Assembly: GCA_016124945.1 (NCBI GenBank)
Contig: WGMT01000044.1
Coordinates: forward strand, 62,001 to 126,000
Source: a bacterium
Lineage (GTDB): Bacteria > Chloroflexota > Anaerolineae > Caldilineales > Caldilineaceae
Direction: 5' to 3'
Length of the DNA: 64,000 bases
In this document: one piece after another, positions 56,009 through 64,000 of the stretch
Layout: every line of letters starts with the position of its first letter
How positions within the stretch are numbered: the first letter of the stretch is position 1
Program-made: the position numbers and the translations under genes
Notes under the pieces: generated by a model
Databases searched by the model: none
Told to the model about the DNA's origin: nothing
The model's input: only the letters and a program-made list of their open reading frames with translations

Positions 56009-57964
56009 ACTCTCAAACACGGCGTCGAGATAGCGGTTGTTCTCACGAATATCTTCGTAGCGACGTCGCGCCTGGACGAGTACCGTACCGACTTCTTCGA
56101 GCCTGTCTTCGAGATCGTCGTCGCTGGTGCTGGATTCCCAGGCCTGACGCAGCAGATCTTCGAACGATTTTGCCCCATCGAGGTTGCCTAGGATCAGGTC
56201 TAGCTCGCCAATCACCAGTTCGAACATGCGGATCTTGCGCGCCAGCAGTTCGATAATGTGCGCCTCGATGGTTTCGTGACATGAAAGGTTGAAGATGGTG
56301 ACATCTTTTTCCTGGCCGAGACGATGGAGCCGCCCAATGCGCTGTTCTACTCGCATCGGGTTCCACGGCAGATCGTAGTTGATCAACTGATGGCAGAATT
56401 GAAGGTTGCGTCCTTCGGCGCCGCTCTCTGTGCTTATCAGCACACGTGCACCGTCTTCGGTTTCAGAACGGAAACGGGCCACCGCCGCCTCTTTCTGGCG
56501 AATGTCCATGCCCCCGTGGAAACCCTGGGTTGATACACCCCACGACTCCAATTGCTTGACAACAGTCTCTAGCGTCTGGCGGTACTCGGTAAAGATGAGG
56601 AACTTGCCGGGGAATCGATCCAGGATTTCGCGCACGGCCTCTAACTTGCGGCCAATCGGGATCGATTCAGCCAGTTCCAAGAAACCCATGAGTTCGGCGC
56701 GCACGTTGTCTCCGTGTTCGCGATCCTGCACCATCTTGCGCAGGGTGGAGGCCACGGCCTGTGGGCTGCTACAGACTTCTTTTTGCAGTGTTATCAGCGT
56801 CAGGCGCAGGTGCTTGTTGCTGTCTACATCGCGGAAACGGCGGCGAATGTAGTCGGTAACACGTGTATAAAGCTGCCACTCAACTTCCGACAGACCCAGG
56901 TGGTAGATGGCGGCACGGCGGCGCGGAAAGGTTACATCGACGCTGCTGCGCCGGTTGCGGATCATGACGTCGTTGAGGAGACGGCGCAGCGAACTCTCGT
57001 TCTTGGGCTGGCGCTTGTCGGCGTTTTGCAGAAAATGGCGACGGAAACTGCGCACCGTCCCCAGTTGGCCGGGCGATAGGATCGTAATCAGGCTGTAGAG
57101 TTCCAGCAGATCGTTCTGGATCGGCGTGGCTGTGAGCATAAGTACATAGCGTTTGCGGATCTGATTGACGAACTTCCAGGCCAGTGTGCCGCGGTTCTTG
57201 AGTTTGTGCGCCTCGTCGACGATGAGCAGATCGTACTCACGGCCCAGCACACCCTGGCTATGACGATCCATCTTGGCGCGATCCAGGCTGACGATCCAGC
57301 GCCCACTTTCGGCTTCGGCCACTTCTCGCCACTGTGACACGTCGTCCACCACCGCAAAGGACTCGCCGAATTTGCTGTGCAGTTCCTCGCGCCACTGTTC
57401 GGTGAGCGATGCCGGCGTCAGAACGAGGACGGTACGCACCAGCCCACGCTCAATGAGTTCCTTCATCACAATGCCCGCTTCAATGGTTTTGCCCAGCCCC
57501 ACTTCGTCGGCGAGGAGGGCACGCCCGCGCATGTCGCGCAGCGCTCGCAACGCCGTCTCCAACTGGTGTTCATAGTGTTCCACCGAAATGTCTTCAAGGC
57601 AGATCAACTGATCGAAGCCGCGACTTAGGCGCAATTCCTCTGCCTGAAGGCGTAGCTGGTAGGTGTCCAGTGGACCCGGTGGGTGGACGCGGCCGTAGAT
57701 GCGGAAGAAGTTTTCCAGATCCTGTTTGGTTTCAATCAGGCGAGGCGGTAGCGAAACGCCCAGCTTTTCGATGCGCTGGGCCATCTGTACATCCACGTTG
57801 TAGCGGTAGCCACAGCGGAAACAGACTGTCGCCGTCTCTTCATCAAGCCACTTACATTGTGGGCAGCGTTTGCCCATCACCGCCTGTAGCTCCGGGGATT
57901 TCTTTTTTCGTTTTGACAATGGCTCTTCTGGGATTTCGAGCCATTCGAAACGCTCTTGGGTCAT
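56003..57964 (-). CDS. SNF2-family DNA helicase with N-terminal zinc ribbon
   Basis: The protein has 653 residues. A zinc ribbon (C-x2-C...C-x2-C, residues 34-53) comes first, then helicase motif I ADEVGLGKTIEAG near residue 150, DEAH in IVDEAHKLKN, motif III 'LMLTATPIQN', and the C-terminal 'STESGAEGRNLQFCHQLI' and 'QRIGRLHRLGQ' motifs of SNF2 translocases. It resembles RapA-type single-polypeptide remodellers but is shorter. Family knowledge: ATP-driven translocation on double-stranded DNA. The start at ATG 57964 is chosen because earlier frame content is not conserved; a TATAAT box lies about 45 bases upstream on the minus strand. Confidence 0.92.
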   Translation of the reverse strand: MTQERFEWLEIPEEPLSKRKKKSPELQAVMGKRCPQCKWLDEETATVCFRCGYRYNVDVQMAQRIEKLGVSLPPRLIETKQDLENFFRIYGRVHPPGPLDTYQLRLQAEELRLSRGFDQLICLEDISVEHYEHQLETALRALRDMRGRALLADEVGLGKTIEAGIVMKELIERGLVRTVLVLTPASLTEQWREELHSKFGESFAVVDDVSQWREVAEAESGRWIVSLDRAKMDRHSQGVLGREYDLLIVDEAHKLKNRGTLAWKFVNQIRKRYVLMLTATPIQNDLLELYSLITILSPGQLGTVRSFRRHFLQNADKRQPKNESSLRRLLNDVMIRNRRSSVDVTFPRRRAAIYHLGLSEVEWQLYTRVTDYIRRRFRDVDSNKHLRLTLITLQKEVCSSPQAVASTLRKMVQDREHGDNVRAELMGFLELAESIPIGRKLEAVREILDRFPGKFLIFTEYRQTLETVVKQLESWGVSTQGFHGGMDIRQKEAAVARFRSETEDGARVLISTESGAEGRNLQFCHQLINYDLPWNPMRVEQRIGRLHRLGQEKDVTIFNLSCHETIEAHIIELLARKIRMFELVIGELDLILGNLDGAKSFEDLLRQAWESSTSDDDLEDRLEEVGTVLVQARRRYEDIRENNRYLDAVFESE

Positions 57965-58167
57965 AGAAAGTATACCTAATTTATTAGACGGCGCGCATTC
58001 AGGCCCTATTATACCAGGGCTTATGCTGGGATTGGAAAGCAGTTTGGCTGAAAGCACAATGTGAGATGAGTTGGGGATATGGAGCAGGGGCTGGGGCGTT
58101 GCATGTCGCGTGCCTCGATGGCACGCGACATGCAACTCGAAGAATTGCTTACGGAGCTTTTCTCTCT

Positions 58168-60999
58168 TTACCTACCCGTGCGCCTAGACGCAAAGACCAC
58201 CGGCTCAACGTTGATGGTGACTGTATCGGTAGCAACATCAGTCGGCACCAATGTCACGGTCGCTGTGACCGTCGCTGTGACCGTCGCCGTGACCGTCGCT
58301 GTGACCGTCGCCGTGACCGTCGCCGTGACCGTCGCCGTGACCGTCGCTGTCGCCGTGCTAGTGGCCGTTACAACCGGTGTGACGGTCTCCGTGGCGGATG
58401 GAACGGCCGTCGCCGTGGTTGTTGCCGTTGCTGTGCTGATCGGTGTACTGGTTGTTGTGGCAGTAACCGTCGCCGTGGTTGTTGCTGTTGCAGTGATCGT
58501 TGGCGTGATTGTGCCGGTTGCGGTCGTCGTTGCTGTGGCAGTTCCCGTTGCTGTGGCAGTTCCCGTTGCTGTGGCAGTTCCCGTTGCTGTGGCTGTGGCA
58601 GTTGCTGTGGCAGTTCCCGTTGCCGTCGCTGTGCCTGTTCCTGTGGGCGTTGGGCTGCCGGTGCTTGTAACGGTTGGTGTTGGTGTTGGTGTTGGTGTTG
58701 GTGTTGAACTTGACGTTGAAGTGGCCGTTGCCGTTGCCGTGGGCGTTCTAGACGGCGTGGGCGACGGCGTGTAGGTTGGTGTATAGGTCGGCGTCCATGT
58801 CCAGGTCGGCGTCCAAGTTGGTGTGTAGGTTGGCGTCGGTGTGCGCGTTGGTGTGGGTGTGTTTGTGGGTGTCGGCGTTGGTGTGCCGCTACATGGCCCA
58901 GGACGGTCGTCCCTGCGGCTGAAGTTGCTGGTGTCCCTACCGTCACGGCGGCCGGCGGCGTCGACGCTGTAGCCGTTCCAGTTTTTGTCTTCGTCGCCGT
59001 CGAGCCAGCCGCCGTTGTCGTTGTCGGGATCGACTTCTTTGCGCAATCCGTCGCCGTCCCAGTCGGGCCAGCGCTTCTGGTATTGGCCCAGGTGGTTGAA
59101 GACGTAGCCGCGGATGTCCTGCTTGTCGTTGACACAGTCTTTGTCGGTGTCGCGGTTGTTGGGCGAGGTGGCGAAGCGGAACTCTTCGTCGAAGTCGACG
59201 ATGCCGTCGCCATCGCTATCGATGCTGAGGCTGGCTTCGTCCTGGCGCGGCTTGACGTTGGCGGGCGGCACGTGATACTCGGACACATTCCACCCGTTGT
59301 ACCAGATCCAGCCGCCGCTGTTCGTCCACGGATCGATGCGGTAGGCGAACTGGTAGCTGAAGAAGAACCAGTTGAATTCATAATAGCCCGCCATGACAAC
59401 ACTGTGTGCGTCGTTGTTTTCTACGAAGAGGGCAGGGCGGCCTTGGTCGATCCATCCTTTCACCTGGGCAAAGGACGGTTTGCCACGTGCACAGACACCG
59501 GTGGCGTCGTTCATGGCCCACCACATTACATTTTTGCCGCCGCCGCCGGTGCAGCCTTGATTCGGCCACATGCCGATGCCGTGGCCCAGGTCACCTTCGG
59601 GGACGCCACCGCCGTAGGCATAGTACGAGATCCGATCCTGGCTGAGTTTGCTGTCGTAGTAGTCGGCGATCATGGAGATTGAGGCGCGAGTGCAGTACCA
59701 GTCGCCGTGAGGATTGCCGCGCCGCGGTGCGCCGTTGCCCACAATCAGGTCGCCGTCGGCTTCGTGGGCCGAATCCCAGCGGTGAACGCCGAATTCGGGG
59801 TTGCCGTCGAGGCAGAGCATGCGCGTGTCTTTGTGTTGAAGTTGTGGCCGCACGCCGAGGATGCGCAGCGCGTCAGTGGCGGCGGCTTCGACGGGCATAG
59901 GGATCACTGTCACCGAAATGGGGACGGACCAATCGCTCTGGCTGCCGTCTGCCTGGACGCTCTGGCTGCGCACAAAGTAGGTGCGCGACATTTCGACGGT
60001 GGTTGTCAGCTCAGTGGTGTAGGTCGCTTCGCTGACTTCAAGATCAAGGCTGGGCGCGGTGAAAGTCACTTCGTCGGCCACCTGGAAACGATACCCCGTG
60101 GCTTCGGGGACATTCGACCAGCCGAAGACGACATCGCCGGCAAAGGTCACCGCGCCGTCAAAGGGGGTACGGAAGTAGGGTGCCGGGGCGCGATTGACAG
60201 CGCCGGGTGTCTGTTCGCCGGGTTTGTAGATGGTCCACTCGGCGGGGCTGTTGGTGTCGAAGAGCGGGTAGCGTCCTAGCGATCCGCCGCGCACCAGCAC
60301 ATCACCGCCGGGGATCTGCTCGGTGGGGCCTGCAAATGTGTCCGCCGGCCATTGCCCTGCTTGTACAGCCATGTCGGCATCATCCAGCGGAAAATCGCCG
60401 TAGGCCACGAAATCAACCATTGTGGTGGTGGTGTGGACGTTGCTGCTGTAGAGCGTGAGTTGGTCAACGGCGTCGAGGAAGTTGACCAGGCCGGGCGGTG
60501 TGTGCAGTTCCACCACGCCGTCGCTGGCGTCGTAGTCGTTGGCCTCCTCGCCTTGACCATCGAGATAGAGCACAATGTAAGTGCCGGGGGGGAGCGGCGG
60601 CATCGCAGCGGGGAAGGTATAGACGTTGCCATCACCGTCGCTGATCTGCCAACCGTTGAGCGCCGCGGCCGCAATGCCGTAGTCGCTGCCGGGCGGGACA
60701 AGGCTGGCCGCTGCTTCAGAATCGCCGCCGCCAGCCACCAGCGGCAGGAAGAGTGGCGTGGTGTTCTGAATCAATTCGATCCACTGTGTTTGGCCTTCGG
60801 TTGGCAGCGGCACGATTTCGCTGAACACCATCGGGCTTTCTGCACCGAGCTGGGTAGCCGGCGTCGGTGACTGTTCTTGCGCGAAGGTAGTAGGCGTCCT
60901 CTCGCGCATAGCTGCGAGGAGCAGGAGTGAGACAATACCAATCACGGTACAACAGGTAAACACGAAGAGTAGGAATGGTGGACGAGGCCGTTGATGCAT
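58168..60999 (-). CDS. multidomain exoprotein: lamin tail, C39-like peptidase, Ca-repeats, Thr/Pro-rich tail
   Basis: The protein has 943 residues from ATG 60999 (AAGGAG twelve bases upstream). A signal/membrane segment lies at about 10-32. Next are a lamin-tail-like beta domain (about 60-260), a fibronectin-like domain (275-370) and a papain-like C39-type domain with Cys in [10 protein letters not shown], His in [12 protein letters not shown] and Asp in YRIDPWTN. Acidic thrombospondin-3-like Ca loops '[14 protein letters not shown]' and '[12 protein letters not shown]' follow, then about 270 residues of Thr/Pro/Ala/Val low complexity (TPTPT, then TATVTATV). Family knowledge: C39 domains cleave peptides, often leader peptides. 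No anchor is visible at the C-terminus. The DNA of the tail is itself repetitive. Confidence 0.78.
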   Translation of the reverse strand: MHQRPRPPFLLFVFTCCTVIGIVSLLLLAAMRERTPTTFAQEQSPTPATQLGAESPMVFSEIVPLPTEGQTQWIELIQNTTPLFLPLVAGGGDSEAAASLVPPGSDYGIAAAALNGWQISDGDGNVYTFPAAMPPLPPGTYIVLYLDGQGEEANDYDASDGVVELHTPPGLVNFLDAVDQLTLYSSNVHTTTTMVDFVAYGDFPLDDADMAVQAGQWPADTFAGPTEQIPGGDVLVRGGSLGRYPLFDTNSPAEWTIYKPGEQTPGAVNRAPAPYFRTPFDGAVTFAGDVVFGWSNVPEATGYRFQVADEVTFTAPSLDLEVSEATYTTELTTTVEMSRTYFVRSQSVQADGSQSDWSVPISVTVIPMPVEAAATDALRILGVRPQLQHKDTRMLCLDGNPEFGVHRWDSAHEADGDLIVGNGAPRRGNPHGDWYCTRASISMIADYYDSKLSQDRISYYAYGGGVPEGDLGHGIGMWPNQGCTGGGGKNVMWWAMNDATGVCARGKPSFAQVKGWIDQGRPALFVENNDAHSVVMAGYYEFNWFFFSYQFAYRIDPWTNSGGWIWYNGWNVSEYHVPPANVKPRQDEASLSIDSDGDGIVDFDEEFRFATSPNNRDTDKDCVNDKQDIRGYVFNHLGQYQKRWPDWDGDGLRKEVDPDNDNGGWLDGDEDKNWNGYSVDAAGRRDGRDTSNFSRRDDRPGPCSGTPTPTPTNTPTPTRTPTPTYTPTWTPTWTWTPTYTPTYTPSPTPSRTPTATATATSTSSSTPTPTPTPTPTVTSTGSPTPTGTGTATATGTATATATATATGTATATGTATATGTATATTTATGTITPTITATATTTATVTATTTSTPISTATATTTATAVPSATETVTPVVTATSTATATVTATVTATVTATVTATVTATVTATVTATVTLVPTDVATDTVTINVEPVVFASRRTGR
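58257..58660. repeat. tandem repeats in the Thr-rich tail of the exoprotein gene
   Basis: Units GTGACCGTCGCTGT / GTGACCGTCGCCGT (58257-58345) and TTGCTGTGGCAGTTCCCG (58540-58620) are repeated, coding the TATV and TATG stretches on the minus strand. They look like slippage-prone coding repeats. Confidence 0.85.
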
Positions 61000-61301
61000 G
61001 AAGTCGAATTCTCCTTGATGGTTCGAGGGTGTTGCATTTGATCGACACAATTGTGTAGGGGAAGGTAAGCTGATCATCCAGAATAGATCACAGTCGGGCT
61101 GTGCGCTAGTGCACAGCCCGACTGTGATCTCAGAACTTGATTTGGTTATCACTTCTCTTCTACACAACCCGTTTTGGCACTGACTATTTGTCACGTGTGT
61201 CTTCGATCACACCACCCATGCATTGAGTACTCTGGTGGTGGACAGCGTACCTGCTACAATTTTGATCATCACCCACAATCTGCCATTCGCAAAGGATTTC
61301 T
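61000..61301. other. 302-bp divergent intergenic region with a 20-bp palindrome
   Basis: It separates the two large divergent exoprotein genes. Its middle contains the perfect hairpin 61085-61130. No clear sigma-70 promoter pair of good spacing is visible on either strand. Confidence 0.6.
61085..61130. promoter_or_regulatory. 20-bp perfect palindrome with 6-base spacer, possible operator
   Basis: AGATCACAGTCGGGCTGTGC (61085-61104) is repeated as its exact complement at 61111-61130. There is no T-tract on either side, so it is not an ordinary terminator. Its place between divergent starts suits an operator or leader hairpin. Confidence 0.65.
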
Positions 61302-63797
61302 ATGACGTCGCGCACTTGGCTTCGTAACATGGTTGGTCTACTGGTTCTCGTTCTGTTGGGATGTGCAGGCTTGGGGGGAATGTCGTTACCTTCTACACCA
61401 GCCACCGCTTCTGTGGATCAACCGGCGCAACCAGGCGATGGTAACTTTGAGATCGGCAACCCAGTGCTTATGGACATCTGGGTCGATCCTGTCAACGGGG
61501 ACGACGCCCACGACGGCGCTACCCGCGCCCAGGCGCTGCGCACGATCCGCGCCGCCTGGAACCGCATCCCCTCTGGCACAACGCTCGCCGAAACCGGCTA
61601 TCGCATCCAACTGGTGGCGGGCGACTACACCATCGAGAACTTCCCTGTCTACTGGGAAAATCGTCACGGCACCACCAACTTCCCCATTATTTTGAATTCG
61701 GTGGACGGCGTGGGGGCGGCGCGCTTGAACGGCTATGTTAATGTCTACGATGTCCACGCGCTCTACCTGATCGGGCTGGAAATCCGCAACCAGGGCGATG
61801 TCTTCCACTGTGAACAGTGTACCTATCTGCTGCTCCGCTCGCTCCACCTCGACGGCGGCGCACGTTTGGCCCACGAAACGGTGAAGGTCAACCAATCTCA
61901 GTTCATATTCATCGAAGAGAGCAACATCCACGGCGCAGGGGACAACGCCATCGACTTTGTGGCGGTGCAGTTCGGCCACATCCGCCGCAATCGTGTTCAT
62001 GATGCCGGTGATTGGTGTGGCTACGTCAAAGGCGGATCGGCCTACATTCACGTTGACAGCAACGAGTTTTTCAACTGTGGCACCGGCGGTTTCACCGTCG
62101 GGCAGGGGACCGGCTTCGAGTACATGACATCTCCCTGGCTGCACTACGAAGCCTACGGCATCGTCGTCACCAACAACGTGATCCACGACACCGAAGGCGC
62201 GGGACTGGGTGTCAACGGCGGCTATCAGGTGCTGATGGCGCACAACACCCTCTACCGCGTGGGCGAACGTAGCCATGTGATCGAGGTCGTCTTCGGCTTG
62301 CGCACCTGCGACGGCATCACCGCAGCGTGCGCCGCCCGTCTGGAGGAAGGCGGCTGGGGAACCGTCACCGTCGGCTTTGACGGCGAACAGCCCATCCCCA
62401 ACCGCAATGTTTACATCCTGAACAACATCATCGCCAACCCATCCGGCTACCGCAGCCAGTGGCAACACTTTGCCATCCACGGACCACGCACCCCCGCGCC
62501 CGGATCGAATGTCCCGTCCCCGGCGCACAGCGACGACAATTTGCAGATCCGCGGCAACGTCATTTGGAATGGGCCGACAGATTGGCCGTTGGGCGTTGGC
62601 GACAATAGCGGCTGCCAGGAGACGAACCCTACGTGCAACGTCGCCCAACTACTGGCCGACAACAGCATCAACGGCGTTGAGCCTCTCTTTGTGGACGCTG
62701 TAGGCGGTGATTTTCGGCTGGCGAACCCCACCGAACTGCCTGCGCCTGCTCCGTTGCCTGAATTTTTCCTCGACTGGGATCTGTTAACCCCTACGTTGCC
62801 CATTGTTTCTGTCGGCGTAGAGGTGTTTTGGGATCACGACAACCGGACACGTGCTGGCTATGATCTGGTGGGCGCGTACGCCGCCGAAGGTGCACCGTCT
62901 TCTGTGGTCTCCACGAGCACGCCGGTTGTCAACTATTTGCCGCTGCTAAGTCGTCACCCTGCGCCGGCAACGGCTACGATGACACCCACACCCACTGCCA
63001 CTACCTTCGCCCCTCCAACCGCAACAGAAACCGCCACGACGACCGCCACGCCCACCGCCACCGCCACGCCCACGCGCACTGACAACCCACTCCCTACATC
63101 TCCTTTAACCGTGGTCAGCCTGGGCGACAGCCTAACCGAAGGATCGCGCGACGACTCGCCGCAGGGCGGTGGATACCCGCGGCGTTTGTTGGATGCGCTA
63201 CAGGATGCGCGTCCTGGCTCAACGGTGCTCAATCTGGGCAAATCGGGGTGGACGTCTGGGGATCTGATCAACGGTGCCAACGGGGAAGCGGGGCAATTGG
63301 GGCAGGCGCTGACCCATTTTGAAAGCGCCGACGGCGTCAAAGTCGTCCTGATTTGGATTGGCAGCAACGATCTTTGGTATCTCTACGAATTTGGCCCCGA
63401 TCCCATCACCGCAGAGGTAGAAGGGGACGATCTGGCCAACTACACGGCCAATCTCACGTCCACTGTGCAGCAACTGCGCGCCGCCGGGGTCATCGTCTTC
63501 CTCGGCCTGATGGATGACCAGTCACAGCGCCCGGTGGTGGCGAATTCGCCTACACCCAACGAACCGGCCTTCCCCAGCATCAGCGCCGAGGACCGCACGC
63601 GCATGTCGGCGCAGGTGGATCGCTACAACGCCGTCCTCACCGAGCTGGCCGCCGCCGAGAACGTCTACATCGTCGACTTCTTCCACACCGACATCTTCAC
63701 CAACCCCGTCACCCTCGCCGACGACGGCAATCACCCGAACGCGGCGGGGTACGATGTGATCGCGGGGATGTGGCGGGAGAAGGTGATTGGTGATTAG
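61302..63797 (+). CDS. exoprotein: right-handed beta-helix plus SGNH/GDSL hydrolase
   Basis: The protein has 831 residues. A membrane segment with a Cys (LLGC, residue 21) suggests a lipoprotein or signal peptide. Residues 60-470 look like a right-handed beta-helix (pectate-lyase-type), with repeated 'N.I..' and 'H.....' turns. A Thr/Pro-rich linker (about 560-600) leads to a SGNH-hydrolase domain: block I SLGDSLTEG (Ser nucleophile), block III GSNDL and block V DGNHPNAAGY (Asp/His). Family knowledge: beta-helix domains bind or cleave polysaccharide; SGNH enzymes often deacetylate. The combination suggests polysaccharide processing outside the cell. The last residues VIGD and the stop codon are encoded in a GGTGATT heptad repeat. 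Confidence 0.85.
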   Translation: MTSRTWLRNMVGLLVLVLLGCAGLGGMSLPSTPATASVDQPAQPGDGNFEIGNPVLMDIWVDPVNGDDAHDGATRAQALRTIRAAWNRIPSGTTLAETGYRIQLVAGDYTIENFPVYWENRHGTTNFPIILNSVDGVGAARLNGYVNVYDVHALYLIGLEIRNQGDVFHCEQCTYLLLRSLHLDGGARLAHETVKVNQSQFIFIEESNIHGAGDNAIDFVAVQFGHIRRNRVHDAGDWCGYVKGGSAYIHVDSNEFFNCGTGGFTVGQGTGFEYMTSPWLHYEAYGIVVTNNVIHDTEGAGLGVNGGYQVLMAHNTLYRVGERSHVIEVVFGLRTCDGITAACAARLEEGGWGTVTVGFDGEQPIPNRNVYILNNIIANPSGYRSQWQHFAIHGPRTPAPGSNVPSPAHSDDNLQIRGNVIWNGPTDWPLGVGDNSGCQETNPTCNVAQLLADNSINGVEPLFVDAVGGDFRLANPTELPAPAPLPEFFLDWDLLTPTLPIVSVGVEVFWDHDNRTRAGYDLVGAYAAEGAPSSVVSTSTPVVNYLPLLSRHPAPATATMTPTPTATTFAPPTATETATTTATPTATATPTRTDNPLPTSPLTVVSLGDSLTEGSRDDSPQGGGYPRRLLDALQDARPGSTVLNLGKSGWTSGDLINGANGEAGQLGQALTHFESADGVKVVLIWIGSNDLWYLYEFGPDPITAEVEGDDLANYTANLTSTVQQLRAAGVIVFLGLMDDQSQRPVVANSPTPNEPAFPSISAEDRTRMSAQVDRYNAVLTELAAAENVYIVDFFHTDIFTNPVTLADDGNHPNAAGYDVIAGMWREKVIGD

Positions 63798-63915
63798 TGA
63801 TTGGTGATTGGGTCTCTATACACGAGTATGGATTTACGCATCCATGTACTTGACGAGACAGTTGAGCGTCCATTCGCTGACGAATTCAGATGCCCAATCA
63901 CCAATCACCAATCAC
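63782..63915. repeat. GGTGATT heptad inverted-repeat element, copy 4
   Basis: Arms 63782-63811 and 63893-63915 are inverted (GGTGATT)n units. The core resembles that of copy 3 in the opposite orientation. The element overlaps the stop codon of the upstream gene and ends six bases before the stop codon of the gene on the other strand. Confidence 0.85.
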
Positions 63916-63921
63916 CTCTTC

Positions 63922-64000
63922 TCAACTCGCCTTACGCGCCCGCTTATCCGCCCAGGCGCGCAGACGGTCGATCTCTTCCTGCATCATGGTGCTAAGGGGG
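63922..64000 (-). CDS. C-terminal end of an unidentified gene, truncated at the window edge
   Basis: On the minus strand an open frame ends at TGA 63922-63924 with at least 25 residues before it: helical, charged, ending in the sequence ...DRLRAWADKRARKAS. I cannot identify the product from this fragment. Its continuation lies outside the window. Confidence 0.5.
   Translation of the reverse strand, partial: PLSTMMQEEIDRLRAWADKRARKAS

Noticed and set aside
58079-58774. 231-aa Val/Ala-repeat ORF on the plus strand
   Set aside because: It is the complement of the Thr-rich tail repeats.
61386-62648. 420-aa minus-strand ORF
   Set aside because: Antisense shadow of the beta-helix gene, whose coding motifs are clear.

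Overview
The window looks like a chromosomal segment from a free-living, filament-type Chloroflexota bacterium (Anaerolineae/Caldilineae-like). This is inferred from gene content, not from a marker gene: a giant MalT/SARP regulator, secreted proteins with Thr/Pro-rich linkers, a menaquinone-type (class B) succinate dehydrogenase, ferredoxin-dependent 2-oxoacid oxidoreductase, several start codons lying directly behind a -10 box, and many short palindromic intergenic repeats. No rRNA, tRNA, CRISPR array, transposase or phage gene was recognised. Coding density is high, with genes on both strands.

Layout. 1-5.0 kb: 5'-truncated GT39-like membrane glycosyltransferase, an acidic helical protein, then a Nudix hydrolase / NAD-epimerase pair. 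5.2-8.9 kb: radical-SAM protein overlapping endonuclease V, ROK fructokinase and galT. 9-18.3 kb (minus strand): a secreted CARDB/PPC-like protein, then a block made of PspA, a small FtsH-extracellular-like membrane protein, a GNAT enzyme, a membrane-anchored solute-binding-like protein, a related solute-binding-like/VWA protein, a two-TM coiled-coil protein and a LivK-like lipoprotein. No transporter permease or ATPase accompanies it, so I read it as a candidate envelope-stress or sensing module. 18.6-28.8 kb: RecQ with long N- and C-terminal extensions, FabF, an SMP-30 lactonase, a solenoid lipoprotein, a 4-TM protein, an SDR and NADP-isocitrate dehydrogenase. 29-34.6 kb: a GH13 enzyme and sdhCAB. 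34.6-42.1 kb (minus): a small operon with a 47-aa membrane peptide and a DUF5317 protein, the MalT/SARP regulator, a soluble Ser/Thr kinase and an ammonium transporter. 42.3-47.9 kb: DUF72 with a C-terminal sliding-clamp-like motif, a 610-aa protein with a nucleoside-phosphorylase-like end, SirB1-like, PlsC and Sua5. 48.1-58 kb (minus): korAB, a GntR/FCD regulator, a REC-PAS-GGDEF-EAL protein, an M20 amidohydrolase and a SNF2 helicase. 58.2-63.8 kb: two divergent, large, multidomain exoproteins, then the 3' end of another gene.

Metabolism. Icd (NADP), KorAB and SdhCAB together give three TCA-cycle steps in which 2-oxoglutarate is oxidised with ferredoxin. GalT, fructokinase and GH13 indicate sugar and alpha-glucan use. 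Amt supplies ammonium.

The most unusual signal is intergenic. Several families of short inverted repeats recur, many built from 7-bp tandem units. At many places the repeat starts at or within a few bases of a stop codon and ends just before the next gene's ribosome binding site or next to the convergent gene's stop. Two pairs of these elements share recognisable cores at distant sites. I propose a dispersed, stop-codon-anchored 3'-end/intercistronic hairpin system. A separate REP-like palindrome with core GTGCCWGGCAC occurs three times.
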